64,000 bases of DNA from Bradyrhizobium algeriense (GCF_036924595.1 NZ_JAZHRV010000001.1:4774001-4838000), one strand, 5' to 3'. Numbered from the stretch's first letter, positions 24,645-34,065 are shown. Translations and numbers: made by a program. Notes: generated by a model from the letters alone, not told the origin.

Positions 24645-24723
24645 AGCCCGCCACCGTTTCAGGCGCGGGCTGTACGATCTCTGCGATGATGCCAATGTGC
24701 CCCTGATTTGCCCGACGCGTCAA
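24645..24723. repeat. Composite intergenic repeat, unit 2
   Basis: A 7-bp stem (AGCCCGC at 24645-24651, GCGGGCT at 24665-24671) is followed by the 41-bp core at 24683-24723, ending TGATTTGCCCGACGCGTCAA. It is diverged from unit 1 in the middle of the core but the last 20 bases are nearly identical. The 24208-24830 stretch holds no gene that I can support beyond these repeats. Confidence 0.8.
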
Positions 24724-24830
24724 GTGGCCGAAGCAAACCAGATTCAAGCCAGCACAACGACATCGAAACGAAATCGTTAGGCCGTGGATGGCGCAACCTG
24801 CGGCCCAACAGAGCGCAAGGAGGCCTTCGG

Positions 24831-25016
24831 ATGTTTTTCGTTGCTGCCATGCTCGCGATTCTGTCGGGCTTCTTCTATGCAGCGGGCCGTCACGAGATCG
24901 GTTCGCTGGGCGTAGCGATGTGCCAATACGGCAGCCCGTTTTGCGACAATCCGCTGCTCGCGCTGGTCGCTGCCGGGTTGGCTGCGTGCTGGGGCGCATT
25001 CGTCAGCGTGCGCTGA
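24831..25016 (+). CDS. 61-residue small membrane protein
   Basis: ATG 24831 is preceded by AAGGAGG. Two hydrophobic segments (FFVAAMLAILSGFFYAAG and LLALVAAGLAACWGAFV) flank a short loop with two cysteines (MCQYGSPFCDN) that could form a disulphide in the periplasm. It is probably a conserved small inner-membrane protein of this group of bacteria; function unknown. Confidence 0.7.
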   Translation: MFFVAAMLAILSGFFYAAGRHEIGSLGVAMCQYGSPFCDNPLLALVAAGLAACWGAFVSVR

Positions 25017-25028
25017 CGCGCTCGTTCG

Positions 25029-25085
25029 AAGCCCGCGAATTTCTGTGATGATGCCGTTATGCCGGTGATTTGCCCGACGTGTCAA
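25029..25085. repeat. Composite intergenic repeat, unit 3 (partial hairpin plus 41-bp core)
   Basis: Only one arm of the hairpin (AGCCCGCG near 25030) remains. The 41-bp core at 25045-25085 ends TGATTTGCCCGACGTGTCAA and is closest to unit 1. Three copies within about 600 bp suggest local duplication. Confidence 0.75.
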
Positions 25086-25094
25086 CGTCGCGCT

Positions 25095-25370
25095 CTACCG
25101 AGGCGCCGCCGGATTAACCGGGTGAACGGGCTTCGGTACGAGTGGCTCAGGCTCCACCTGCAGCTTCGGCTCGGTCGGCATGACCTGTGCGCCGGCTGCC
25201 CGGGCGGCCTCGCCGGTGGAACTGTAATTCGCGATCACGGCCGGCTGTACCTTCGGCTTATTCCATAGCCCGTGGGTGACGATCAGCATGCCGAGCACGC
25301 CGAAAACCGCGACCGCAATCGCAACCTTCAGCGGCGCGCCACCATGTCGATTCAAACGATCTTCCGCCAT
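25095..25370 (-). CDS. 91-residue membrane-anchored protein with proline-rich tail
   Basis: From ATG 25370 the product has a short basic start, one membrane segment (VAIAVAVFGVLGMLIVTHGLW, about residues 16-36) and an extracytoplasmic tail rich in Pro, Val and Lys (LQVEPEPLVPKPVHPVNPAA). A longer frame to 25508 exists, but its extra residues look out of keeping. Function unknown; perhaps an envelope-spanning linker. Confidence 0.6.
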   Translation of the reverse strand: MAEDRLNRHGGAPLKVAIAVAVFGVLGMLIVTHGLWNKPKVQPAVIANYSSTGEAARAAGAQVMPTEPKLQVEPEPLVPKPVHPVNPAAPR

Positions 25371-25538
25371 CCGAAAATCCGTGTTGATTTCCTCTGACGA
25401 AATCAAATCCCGGCGACGACGAAGGTTCCTCCATTGACCCGGCAAAGCGGCGATAACTGGCGGGGAACAATTGTCCTGGCCGTGTATTGACAGGACGTCA
25501 GCCGCCACCCCGGCAAGCGATCGAGTGAGTTGCAGAAC

Positions 25539-25796
25539 GTGAAAAACGAAACCTCAGATCCATCGCAACCCGGCATGGCCGAACGCGCCATCGACACGGC
25601 GACCGACGTATCGCGCACGCTCACGGAAGTGTCTGCTGCGCTGCAGGCTGCGGTCGGCCGTCTCAGCGACACGATCACGGCGGCACGGCAACCGGGAATG
25701 CCGCTATCGACCATCAGTGCGATTACCCGCGAAGCGCCGCTGACCAGCCTGTTCGTCGCTTTTCTGTTCGGTGTCGCGATCGGACGCCGCCGCTAG
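25539..25796 (+). CDS. Small DUF883-like helical membrane-associated protein
   Basis: GTG 25539 gives 85 residues: a long amphipathic helix (AIDTATDVSRTLTEVSAALQ and following) and a C-terminal hydrophobic segment ending FLFGVAIGRRR. This tail, with Gly and a basic cluster, is typical of DUF883/ElaB-like proteins, which associate with the inner membrane and ribosomes. Assignment rests on overall pattern. The start could also be the TTG at 25530. Confidence 0.6.
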   Translation: MKNETSDPSQPGMAERAIDTATDVSRTLTEVSAALQAAVGRLSDTITAARQPGMPLSTISAITREAPLTSLFVAFLFGVAIGRRR

Positions 25797-25805
25797 CGCG
25801 CCTCC

Positions 25806-26159
25806 TCAGAACTTGCCTTTCGTCGAATCTTTTGTGGCCGATATGACGCCGCCCGTGATCTGACGCATATGTTCGCCGGCGTTGGTGAACTGGCTGCGCA
25901 GGAATTCAGACTGGATCCGCATCGCTTCCTGGAGGTCGGTCGCGTGAACGAGTTTGCGGGCATGCTCGAAGGCTGCCTTCATATTCTGCTCGGTGAACGA
26001 TAGCGCCTGCCTGGAAATTTCCGTACCCGCACCGGGCATCGACGTCATGGACTTTCCGGCGGCATCGAAGAACATGCCGAACGCCTTTTCCGCCTGATCG
26101 ATGGTTTTCTCGGCCAGATCGCGCAGCTCGGCCGGGACTTCGAGTTTCGGTTCAGTCAT
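25806..26159 (-). CDS. Phasin-family protein
   Basis: The 117-residue product is a continuous amphipathic helix with the phasin pattern: FGMFFDAAGKSMTS, SFTEQNMKAAFEHARKLVHA near 55-74, and LQEAMRIQSEFLRSQF near 77-92. Phasins coat polyhydroxyalkanoate granules and regulate their size. GGAGAAGCGACC precedes the ATG. Polymer genes are not in the window, so a general stress or chaperone-like role is also possible. Confidence 0.88.
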   Translation of the reverse strand: MTEPKLEVPAELRDLAEKTIDQAEKAFGMFFDAAGKSMTSMPGAGTEISRQALSFTEQNMKAAFEHARKLVHATDLQEAMRIQSEFLRSQFTNAGEHMRQITGGVISATKDSTKGKF

Positions 26160-26457
26160 GGTCGCTTCTCCAATGTCGACTTTGGCAGGTTAGCACAATT
26201 CCCGGCTGCGTCTGCGTCGTATTGGATCGAGCTCCGCCAGGGCACAGGCCCGGCTGTCCGGCATCCGGCCGGCCCAATCCCAACGAATGGGGCCAAAGGA
26301 ATGATTTCCTTTCCTTTCCTCGCGACCCTAGCCATACGGATGCGGCGCCGGATTCCAATGGTGGCAACAGTGTGGCATAGTGATTCGGGTTAAGGGATCG
26401 ACTGTCGGTGGCGTTGCGTCTCTGGTTTTTAAGTCTCTCTTGGGACATGGGGATAAA

Positions 26458-26643
26458 ATGCTGCAAACGCTTCGACCGACGCCTACCTGCACGCGCTTTC
26501 AAACCAGCATAGAAATGCCTTGCATGAAATGCGGCGCACAGATGCGGCTGACCATGATCGAGCCGCGCGACCAGAATTACGACGTCCTGACCTACCGCTG
26601 CACGCCTTGCGACTCCGGCGAAAGCTTCCTGAAGGCGCGCTGA
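26458..26643 (+). CDS. Small zinc-ribbon protein
   Basis: The 61-residue product carries two CxxC knuckles (CMKCGAQM near 22 and CTPCDSG near 50) spaced as in a treble-clef zinc ribbon. The start at 26458 has GGGGA close upstream; a shorter start at 26515 (MPCMKC) would keep the whole zinc site. Such small proteins are often conserved in Bradyrhizobium and of unknown role, perhaps nucleic-acid contact. Confidence 0.65.
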   Translation: MLQTLRPTPTCTRFQTSIEMPCMKCGAQMRLTMIEPRDQNYDVLTYRCTPCDSGESFLKAR

Positions 26644-26850
26644 CTACGACCCGTTCAGCACGGCCGTTCCGGCCGACGTCAGCACGAGACCTTCGTCGCG
26701 CACTTCGACCAGGCCGAGGCCCGTCAATGTCCTTAAATCTTCCTCGCTGACCGGCGACATTTTCAGCCGGCGGGCCTGAATATCCCGCAACGTCCAACGA
26801 AGGCCGATAGCCTTCTCGAGGCTGAATTGAGCGAAAGGATTTTCTGCCAT
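26644..26850 (-). CDS. 68-residue conserved protein with winged-helix-like end
   Basis: The product begins MAENPFAQFSLEKAIGLRW and ends LVEVRDEGLVLTSAGTAVLN. The second half (SEEDLRTLTGLGLVEVRDEG) resembles the wing of a small winged-helix DNA-binding domain. It is convergent with, and abuts, the zinc-ribbon gene. No function can be assigned. Confidence 0.6.
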   Translation of the reverse strand: MAENPFAQFSLEKAIGLRWTLRDIQARRLKMSPVSEEDLRTLTGLGLVEVRDEGLVLTSAGTAVLNGS

Positions 26851-27015
26851 TCGCTTGCGACTACTTGGCCATGGGAGATCAAACTCGTGTTTGGCGGCGC
26901 CGTTCTCGGCGCAGCTGATAATGCGGAGATGCCCCGCCAGGTTCCCTGACGAGCCACCAACTCGGGAAATGAAAGGGGTGGTTTCAGCCGAAAAAACCCG
27001 GCGCGGCCGCCCTTC

Positions 27016-28149
27016 TCAATAGCGGTAGGGCTCGATATCCAGCAATGGAAAGGCGCTGAACACGCTCGGAAGATTCGTCGCGGTCGCCGCATGCAGACAA
27101 GACTTGTCGAGTTCGGTCAAGCTGGTGACGCCGAGCAGCCCGAGACAGCGGATAACCTCATCTTCCAGCAGCTCAAGCATCCGCACGATGCCGGCTTCGC
27201 CCGCGGCTGCGAGCGCCCAGCATTGCAGCCGGCCGATGCCAACCAGATCAGCCCCGGAGGCGATCGCCTTTACGATGTCGGTGCCGCGGCAGAACGAACC
27301 GTCGACCATGATCTTGGCGCGGCCGGCAACGGCGTCGACGATTTCCGGCAGGACGTGCATGGAGCCTCGTCCATGGTCGAGCTGGCGGCCGCCGTGGTTC
27401 GACACATAGATCCAATCCACGCCGTGATCGAGCGCGATGGCGGCGTCTTCCGCAGTCGCAATGCCCTTGATCACCAGCGGAATTTTATACTTGTCCTTGA
27501 TCAGCTTCACCGTGCGCCAATCCAGCCCCTTCTGGAAGTCGCCGCCGGTAGCGCGGATGCGGCTTTCGCGGACATACCGCTTGGCGATATCGCGCTCGCG
27601 CCGGCTGTAATGCGCCGTGTCGACGGTCAGGCAGAACGCGGCATAGCCATTATCAATCGTTCGACTGACAACGTCCTCGACGAAGGCGTCATCACCGCGG
27701 ACATAGAGTTGGTAAATGCGCAGCGCGTCGGGCGCAGCTTTGGCGGTCGCCTCAAGTCCTGGTTCGGACACCGAACTCAGCATGTGGGCCGCGCCGAACC
27801 GACCGGCTCCCCGCGCGACGGCCGCGCCTGAATCGGGATCGAAAATCTCGAGTGCGCCGACCGGCGCAATCATGACCGGCAGGCGCAAGCGGCGGCCGAA
27901 TACCTCGGTCGACCCGTCTACCTCAGCAACATTGCGCAGCACCCGGGGCCGGAATGCAATCTCGTCGAGCGCCATGCGGTTGCGGCGCATGGTGGTCTCC
28001 GTCTCCGAGGCGCCGACGATATAGTCCCATGCGTTCTGGTTGAGTCGGGCGCGGGCTTTGCGGACGAATTCGTGGAGATTCTGGAATTCTTCGCCGCTGG
28101 CGCCGAGTTCGACATTCCTCGCCGGCCGGCTGGGCGTCCCGTCGTTCAT
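27016..28149 (-). CDS. FMN-dependent alpha-hydroxy-acid dehydrogenase/oxidase (lactate dehydrogenase family)
   Basis: The 377-residue TIM-barrel protein has family motifs: WDYIVGASETETTMRRNR near 41-58, PVMIAPVGALEIF, the active-site loop SNHGGRQLDHG near 262-272 with its His-Gly-Gly-Arg core, and GADLVGIGRLQCW. It oxidises L-lactate, glycolate, mandelate or similar 2-hydroxyacids through FMN. ATG 28149 follows GGGAGAGAAGCACC. It lies upstream of no obvious operon partner; the CoA-transferase gene 135 bp upstream reads the same way. Confidence 0.88.
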   Translation of the reverse strand: MNDGTPSRPARNVELGASGEEFQNLHEFVRKARARLNQNAWDYIVGASETETTMRRNRMALDEIAFRPRVLRNVAEVDGSTEVFGRRLRLPVMIAPVGALEIFDPDSGAAVARGAGRFGAAHMLSSVSEPGLEATAKAAPDALRIYQLYVRGDDAFVEDVVSRTIDNGYAAFCLTVDTAHYSRRERDIAKRYVRESRIRATGGDFQKGLDWRTVKLIKDKYKIPLVIKGIATAEDAAIALDHGVDWIYVSNHGGRQLDHGRGSMHVLPEIVDAVAGRAKIMVDGSFCRGTDIVKAIASGADLVGIGRLQCWALAAAGEAGIVRMLELLEDEVIRCLGLLGVTSLTELDKSCLHAATATNLPSVFSAFPLLDIEPYRY

Positions 28150-28284
28150 GGTGCTTCTCTCCCATTTTGCCGGCACATTAACCGCAGACAAACGGGAAAA
28201 GCTACCGCTTTGAACGAGTTAGGCGTCGTGCAAACGCAGGGATGTTATTCGTTTGCGAGATGCATCAAACCTGATCGGTGCCGC

Positions 28285-29556
28285 TCAGGCCGTATTGCCC
28301 GGCTTCCCGAAAGCCCCCGCCTCGGCCAGATCAGCGATACGTCGCTCATCGTAGCCTAGGGTCTTTCGGAGCACCTCCCTGGTATGCTCGCCGAGCAGCG
28401 GCGCCGCTACGGGATCGACGGTTGGCGTCAAGCTCATCTGCAGCGGCGTTTCAATATTGGGGATGGCGCCCGCGGTCGGATGCGGAATCCGGCTGAGACG
28501 ATGGCGGTCACGCACTTCCGGCGCGTTGAAGCCTTCCTCTACGGTGCGCAGATAGCCGACCGGTATGTTGGCCTTCTTCATCTTGGCCATCCAGTGCTCA
28601 AGGCTGTCGCGGGCAAAGATACCGGCGATGATGGCGCGCAACTTTTCCTTGTTGGCGGTTCGGTTTTTCCTGTGGGCGAACTCGGGATCGGTGACGAGGT
28701 CCGGCCGTTCGAGCACATCTACCACGAGCCGGCGGTACAGGCGGTCGTTGGCGCAGGCCATGTAAAGCGGCCCATCGGATGCCTGATAGACGCCGACAGT
28801 GGGCGAGCCGTTCGGCGAATTTCCGAAGCGGCCCGGGTTCGCGCCGCTGATCAGATAGGCCATGCCGTAGAAACCGGTCATCGCCACGGCGGTGTCGATC
28901 AGCGCGACCTCGACCTGCTGGCCGCGGCCGAGCCGGTCGCGAGCTATCAGCGCTAGCAGGATAGCGTTGCATGCCGACATGCCCGTCGCCATGTCGACGA
29001 TCGGCGGACCGGTCCGCACCGGCTCCCCATCCGGAAATCCGTTCAGCGACATGAAGCCGCTTTCGGCCTGTGTGATCGGATCAAACCCCGGACGCAAGGC
29101 GAACTCGCCCTTGCGGCCATAGGCCGAGATCGAGCAATAGATCAGCTTCGGATTGGTCGGCGCGACGGAGGCATAGTCGAGACCGAACTTCTTCATCACG
29201 CCGCCGGAGAAATTCTCCACGACGACATCCGCTTTCGCGATCAGTTCGCGGGCGACTTCGAGCGCCGCAGGATTGTTGAAATCGAGCGCGATGCCGCGCT
29301 TGTTGCGATTGAGGCCAAGGAAGGCCGCGCTCTCGCCGCCGATTTCCGCATGTTCATAATGGCGGGTATCATCACCCCCGTCAGGGTTTTCGATCTTGAT
29401 CACTTCGGCGCCGAAATCGGCCAGCGTCTGCGTGCAGGCAGGGCCGGCAACGACCCGGGTGAAGTCGACGACCAGCAGACCATCCAGCGCAGTCGGCTCG
29501 CCCTTTACGCGCGGCGTTCGCTCCGGCAATTGCGGCTTGGCAGTCATCTCCAGCAT
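28285..29556 (-). CDS. CaiB/BaiF family (type III) CoA-transferase
   Basis: The 423-residue product is full length and shows the family landmarks: LLVVDFTRVVAGPACTQTLA near 27-46, GADVIKIE-like GAEVIKIENP, NKRGIALDFNNPAA, and the catalytic aspartate in GPPIVDMATG. It moves CoA between carboxylic acids, for example from succinyl-CoA. Two ATGs (29556 and 29547) are possible. It may act with the adjacent hydroxyacid dehydrogenase, but the substrate is not evident. Confidence 0.9.
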   Translation of the reverse strand: MLEMTAKPQLPERTPRVKGEPTALDGLLVVDFTRVVAGPACTQTLADFGAEVIKIENPDGGDDTRHYEHAEIGGESAAFLGLNRNKRGIALDFNNPAALEVARELIAKADVVVENFSGGVMKKFGLDYASVAPTNPKLIYCSISAYGRKGEFALRPGFDPITQAESGFMSLNGFPDGEPVRTGPPIVDMATGMSACNAILLALIARDRLGRGQQVEVALIDTAVAMTGFYGMAYLISGANPGRFGNSPNGSPTVGVYQASDGPLYMACANDRLYRRLVVDVLERPDLVTDPEFAHRKNRTANKEKLRAIIAGIFARDSLEHWMAKMKKANIPVGYLRTVEEGFNAPEVRDRHRLSRIPHPTAGAIPNIETPLQMSLTPTVDPVAAPLLGEHTREVLRKTLGYDERRIADLAEAGAFGKPGNTA

Positions 29557-29840
29557 TTCCCCTTGTTATTCTGCCTGGCGAAACGAAGGTTTTCGCCGCG
29601 ACTTCAAGGTTTTCTTACCGGAACCAGACGGGTAACGCCAAACCCCGATTTTGCAGGGCGGGACCTGCCGCTGACATAGCTCTCATGACGGCGCGCGGGG
29701 CGCGGCATTGCCCTCGCCTCCAAGGCTGGTACCCCAAAAAGACGTCGTCCGCCCCCGGTCAGGTCCGGGAGTCGAGCGACGCGTTATCGATGCGCAGACG
29801 CTGCGAACAGCGTTCGCGGCGCCTTTACATGCCCGTTTTC

Positions 29841-30266
29841 CTACTCGGCGATCATCTCACCGGACCCGCCAAGCTCAGCGGGGAAATCCTTCAGTTTGGG
29901 CAGCCCATCCCGCATCGGCAGCACCGTCTCGGCGTAATTGACGTGAACGCCAGGCGTGAAGGGGAGTGTCGGCAGAATTGCCGCGAAGACATCGACCAGC
30001 CCGAGCGTCGGATGATTGGTCATCAGGTGACCGCCGCACTCCGCGCAGTACTTGCGCTGACTCATCGGAGTCTTCTCGAACGTCGCGACATGTTGCGCCC
30101 CCGCCGTGATCCGCACCGCTTCCGGCTTCCACAGGGTGAACGCGTTCACCGGTCCGCCGGACCACGAACGGCAGGAATGGCAATGGCAATAACCCATTCC
30201 TTCCGGCGCACCCGTGACCTGGACCTCGACCGCACCGCAAAAACAGCTTCCGGTATGCTTCATCAT
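29841..30266 (-). CDS. GFA-family zinc protein (glutathione-dependent formaldehyde-activating fold)
   Basis: The 141-residue protein has the complete GFA/CENP-V zinc pattern: GSCFCGAVEVQV at the N-terminus, YCHCHSCRSWSGG near 26-38, and RKYCAECGGHL near 72-82. Members bind two zinc ions; few have known reactions, with S-(hydroxymethyl)glutathione formation the best-known proposal. AAGGAGACAGAA precedes the ATG. The frameshifted mddA gene lies just upstream. Confidence 0.88.
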   Translation of the reverse strand: MMKHTGSCFCGAVEVQVTGAPEGMGYCHCHSCRSWSGGPVNAFTLWKPEAVRITAGAQHVATFEKTPMSQRKYCAECGGHLMTNHPTLGLVDVFAAILPTLPFTPGVHVNYAETVLPMRDGLPKLKDFPAELGGSGEMIAE

Positions 30267-30306
30267 TTCTGTCTCCTTGATTGAGAAGTGATCACGCCGG
30301 CCTGCG

Positions 30307-31066
30307 CTACGGGAATAGCATGGAAACGCGCTCCCGATAACGGCGATATTCGTCGCCGAACATGCCGACGAGATCGCGCTCTTCGAGCATGATGCCGACG
30401 AAGATGTAGGCCGTGGTCACCGCCGCAAACAATAGATGCCCGGCGCTCATCGTCGGGGCAGCCCAGAAGGCGATGATGAAACCGAGATAGATCGGGTGCC
30501 GGACAAAACGGTAGAAGAACGGTGTCCGGAAGACGGGCGCCGGCATCTCGCGTCGCACGAGATTGTTGGCGACCTGATGCAGTCCGAACAGTTCGAAATG
30601 ATTGATCAGGAAGGTGCTCGTGAACACGATCACCCAGCCGATGAACGACAGTGTGGCGATCATCATGGCTATTTCCGGCTCCTGGACGTTCCAGATCACG
30701 GCCGGCATTGGACGCCATTGCCAGAACAGCAACAGAAGCGTCAGGCTTGCACACAAAACATAGGTGCTGCGCTCGACCGACTTTGGAATAAACTGCGTCC
30801 ACCAGTGTTTGAAAGATTTCCGCGCCATGACGCTATGTTGAATGGCAAATAACGACATCAGACCGAGATTGACGATAATTGCCTCGAATATCCCCGAACT
30901 CGCGCCGCTATCGATCGCTTCGGCACGGCGAGCCCGATACGAACCCGATGGCGTACAGAATCGTGATCAGAAATGTGAGATAGGCCACACCTCCGAAAAG
31001 AAATGCAGTGAATTTTAGGATTCGATTACCCGGCATCGCCGGGCTGATGGCTTGGGTTTCCGTCAT
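30307..31066 (-). pseudogene. mddA: Methanethiol S-methyltransferase (MddA family), frameshifted
   Basis: The first 45 codons from ATG 31066 (preceded by GGAG) give a membrane start, FLFGGVAYLTFLITILYAIG, then leave frame and stop near 30915. The rest of the protein (SGIFEAIIVNLGLMSLFAIQ, then ERSTYVLCASLTLLLLFWQW and FYRFVRHPIYLGFIIAFWAA) continues in another frame to 30307. Together they match the multi-span MddA family, which methylates methanethiol to dimethyl sulphide. The break lies near 30915-30945 (net +1 or -2 bases). Either decay or a sequence error; the remaining protein is well preserved. Confidence 0.75.
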
Positions 31067-31208
31067 GAAATTGGCTCCGCTGCAGACAATGGGATTGCAA
31101 CCCCCAATTTGGCAGGATGCACGGGGAATGGCCCCAGGACTTTGCCTGACGCTTGATCTCTTCATGAGGCGGACTTGATTGTTTCTTGAGAAAGGTGCGG
31201 TAGCGCAC

Positions 31209-32765
31209 GTGAAATTCAACTTCGATAATCACGTCCTTGACACCGATCGTCGCGAGCTGCGCCACGGCGGCGAACTGGTAGCGATGCAGCCGCAAGTGTT
31301 CGACTTGCTGGTTCACCTGTTGAAACACCGCGATCATGTGGTGAGCCGGGACGATCTCATTGCGCTGGTGTGGGGAGGACGGATCGTCTCGGACTCGACG
31401 CTGGACAGCCGGATCAACGCCGCCCGAAACGCGATCGGCGACAACGGCAAGGAACAGCGGCTCATTCGCACCATTCCGCGCAAGGGGCTTCGCTTCGTCG
31501 GCGCCGTGAATGGGTCGTGCAATGCACAGGCCGCTTCGGCGCTGGAAACAGAACAACCGCGTTCGGGGTTAGCGCTGCCCGACCGGCCGGCAATAGCCGT
31601 GCTGCCGTTCGACAATATGAGCGGCGACCGCGAGCAGGAGTATTTTTCCGACGGAATCAGCGAGGACATCATCACCGCGCTGTCGAAACTGCGCTGGTTC
31701 TTCGTGATCGCGCGCAACTCGTCGTTCACCTACAAGGGCAAGGCGGTCCAGATGAAGCAGATCGCTGCCGAGCTCGGGGTGCGTTACGTGCTCGAAGGCA
31801 GCGTGAGAAGGAGCGGCGATCGTGTACGCATCACTGCGCAGCTCAACGATACCGCAACGGGCAGTCATATCTGGGCGGAGCGTTTCGACCGCGACCTCAC
31901 CGACGTTTTCGTCGTGCAGGACGAGATCACCGACGCCATCGTCGCTGCGATCGAGCCGCAGATTTACGCCGCGGAGAACTTTCGCAGCCGGCGCAAGCCG
32001 CCCAACAGCGTGGACGCGTGGGATCTGGTGATGCGGGCGCTGTCGCATCACTGGCGGGTGACGCTTCCCGACAGCCTCGCCGCGCAGGCGCTGCTGGAAC
32101 GCGCGATTGCGATCGATCCGAACTACGGCCAGGCGCTGGCCCTGTTCGCGACCAACCATATGTTCGGCGTGCATCTGGGCTGGACTGATCTTGCAACTGC
32201 AGCGCCTGTCGCCGAGCAAGCGGCATTGTCGGCAATTGCCGCCGATAGCGAGGATGCCTGGGCGCATACGGCCCTCGGCAGCGTGTATTTCTCCACGCGC
32301 CGGCTCGACCATTCGCTGGCCGAGTTCGAACTGGCGCTCCAGCTCAACCCGAATTTCTCGCTGGCGCAGGGGTACTACGCGCTGGCGCTGTCCTATAGCG
32401 GGCGGTGGACGGATGCCTATGCGGCGACGCAACGCGCCATCCGCCAGAGCCCGCGCGATCCCTCTTCAGCAATCTATTACGGCGTTGCGGCCTACGCCCA
32501 GTTCGTCGGAAGGAACTATCAGGAAGCGATTGCACTGGCGCGCGAGGCGACCCGTCAGCGCGGCGACCTCACCGGCGCCTATCGCGTGCTGACGGTCGCG
32601 GCCGGCATGACCGGCCAGATTGAACTCGCCCGGACCGCACTTCACGAGTTGCGCCGGACCCAGCCCAATATTTCGCTCTCCTGGATCGCGACGCAGTTAC
32701 CCTGGAAGCACGACGCCGATCGCGAGCACTATCTCGAAGGCTTTCGCCGCGCCGGGCTGGAATGA
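31209..32765 (+). CDS. OmpR-type winged-helix regulator with TPR-rich C-terminus (CadC/TolB-TPR class)
   Basis: The 518-residue protein begins with a trans_reg_C winged helix (residues about 1-100: PQVFDLLVHLLKHRDHVVSR, IPRKGLRFVGAV). A TolB-N-like domain follows (IAVLPFDNMSGDREQEYFSD near 130), then TPR-like helical repeats (about 290-500). There is no receiver domain or membrane segment. Such proteins are common in Bradyrhizobium. The GTG at 31209 matches the family start; the frame also opens at TTG 31179. It is divergent from the broken mddA gene. Confidence 0.82.
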   Translation: MKFNFDNHVLDTDRRELRHGGELVAMQPQVFDLLVHLLKHRDHVVSRDDLIALVWGGRIVSDSTLDSRINAARNAIGDNGKEQRLIRTIPRKGLRFVGAVNGSCNAQAASALETEQPRSGLALPDRPAIAVLPFDNMSGDREQEYFSDGISEDIITALSKLRWFFVIARNSSFTYKGKAVQMKQIAAELGVRYVLEGSVRRSGDRVRITAQLNDTATGSHIWAERFDRDLTDVFVVQDEITDAIVAAIEPQIYAAENFRSRRKPPNSVDAWDLVMRALSHHWRVTLPDSLAAQALLERAIAIDPNYGQALALFATNHMFGVHLGWTDLATAAPVAEQAALSAIAADSEDAWAHTALGSVYFSTRRLDHSLAEFELALQLNPNFSLAQGYYALALSYSGRWTDAYAATQRAIRQSPRDPSSAIYYGVAAYAQFVGRNYQEAIALAREATRQRGDLTGAYRVLTVAAGMTGQIELARTALHELRRTQPNISLSWIATQLPWKHDADREHYLEGFRRAGLE

Positions 32766-32786
32766 GCTGCGGCGACGAGCCCTGAA

Positions 32787-33839
32787 CTACTGCTGCTTTT
32801 CCCAGAACGACAGCAACCCCTGCGAGGCCGAACCGCCGATCACACAGGGGATGCCGACTGCGACCTGCCCCAGCGCAGCCGCAGAGACGCAACCGAGCGC
32901 GACCGCGCCGACACCGACCTGACCCCAGAAGCTGAGGTCGCGGCGGCTATCGGAGCCCTTGATCTTGAGTTCATCCACGGCGGCGAGCGCGTCCTTGCGG
33001 AGCGCTGCGATTTGCACCGTGTCCGCCGCCTCGACCACTTCGGCGAGCGGCGCTTTGACCGCCGCGGGCTGTCTGGCAAGTTCGCTGCGGAGATATTCGC
33101 GCAAACCGGCATCGCGGATCGCATAGCTTGCCAGTGTGTATCGCGCCATGCTTCCGACCGTCAGCTTGTCGACCGTGTCGCGGCTCTTGCTCCACGGCAG
33201 CATCTGGATGATGCGCTGGATAGGCGCGTGCGAGCCGGTCGCAAAATAGTAGCCCCACAGCGTATCCAGCAAATCCTGATTGCTCGCAAAAGTGAGCGTC
33301 GTGTTCAGCTTCCGCTCGTCCTTGGCGAAGGGATTCTTGGTGAACGCCCCGCGCAACTTGTCCATCACACCAGGCTTCATCTCCTCCAGCGGGATATCGG
33401 TCAAGGTCGGCAGCTTGCCCGCCAAGTAGGCGTCGATCATAACCCGCCGGCCCGGCATCCGTGGCGCGACCCGGCGCAGAACGTTTCTCCAGTCGGGCAG
33501 CCCCGAATAGGCGATGGCACGGACGATCACCCATTCGTCTTCCGGTCGGACAGGAAAGAAACCGGCGATGAGTTGCTCGGCCTTGGCAGGGTTTGAGCCG
33601 ATCGCACCCGCGATAAAGCCGAGATAGATTCCGGCATTCTCCGGTTCCTTGAACGTCTGCGAATGAAACAGCACGCGCACGGCTGCCGGGACGTGGGCAT
33701 AGTCCGGCTTGGCCCTGTAATTATAGATCCATTGCTGGACCACGCCGAGCGAAGCGCGCGGATCGACCTCCGGCGTCTTCTCTGCATGCGCGGGCTGAAT
33801 CAGCATGAGCGCGGCGGCGAGGAAAGCTGCATAACGCAT
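32787..33839 (-). CDS. Conserved secreted protein, function unknown
   Basis: The 350-residue product has a signal peptide (FLAAALMLIQPAHA, cleavage about residue 21) and a helical mature domain. It contains YNYRAKPDYAHVPAAVRVLF, IYLGFIAGAIGSNPAKAEQL and LWGYYFATGSHAPIQRIIQM. Its C-terminus is hydrophobic and glycine-rich (GVGAVALGCVSAAALGQVAV), perhaps a membrane contact. AGGAG precedes the ATG. It is divergent from the BamA-like gene. I recognise no catalytic motif; the window gives no role. Confidence 0.65.
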   Translation of the reverse strand: MRYAAFLAAALMLIQPAHAEKTPEVDPRASLGVVQQWIYNYRAKPDYAHVPAAVRVLFHSQTFKEPENAGIYLGFIAGAIGSNPAKAEQLIAGFFPVRPEDEWVIVRAIAYSGLPDWRNVLRRVAPRMPGRRVMIDAYLAGKLPTLTDIPLEEMKPGVMDKLRGAFTKNPFAKDERKLNTTLTFASNQDLLDTLWGYYFATGSHAPIQRIIQMLPWSKSRDTVDKLTVGSMARYTLASYAIRDAGLREYLRSELARQPAAVKAPLAEVVEAADTVQIAALRKDALAAVDELKIKGSDSRRDLSFWGQVGVGAVALGCVSAAALGQVAVGIPCVIGGSASQGLLSFWEKQQ

Positions 33840-34065
33840 GTGATGCTCCTGTGAGCGTAGACGCATGCGCGGTTCCGTACGCGAGCGTCTCTGGCTCTCT
33901 CGATGGCGAAGCATGAAGCGGGCATTGCGACAATTCTGAGAAAGTCCGGATTAAGAAAGAGCGGTCAAATTGTGGCGCATCGCCCGCAATTCACCTTATC
34001 CCAGACATTTTTTTGCCCCGCGCGGGCAATTCGATCTCAGCCGATCAATAGGAGCCCCGCGGGAC

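Noticed and set aside
24000..25100. CRISPR array
   Set aside because: The repeats here are three diverged composite units with irregular spacing, and no cas genes are present in the window.
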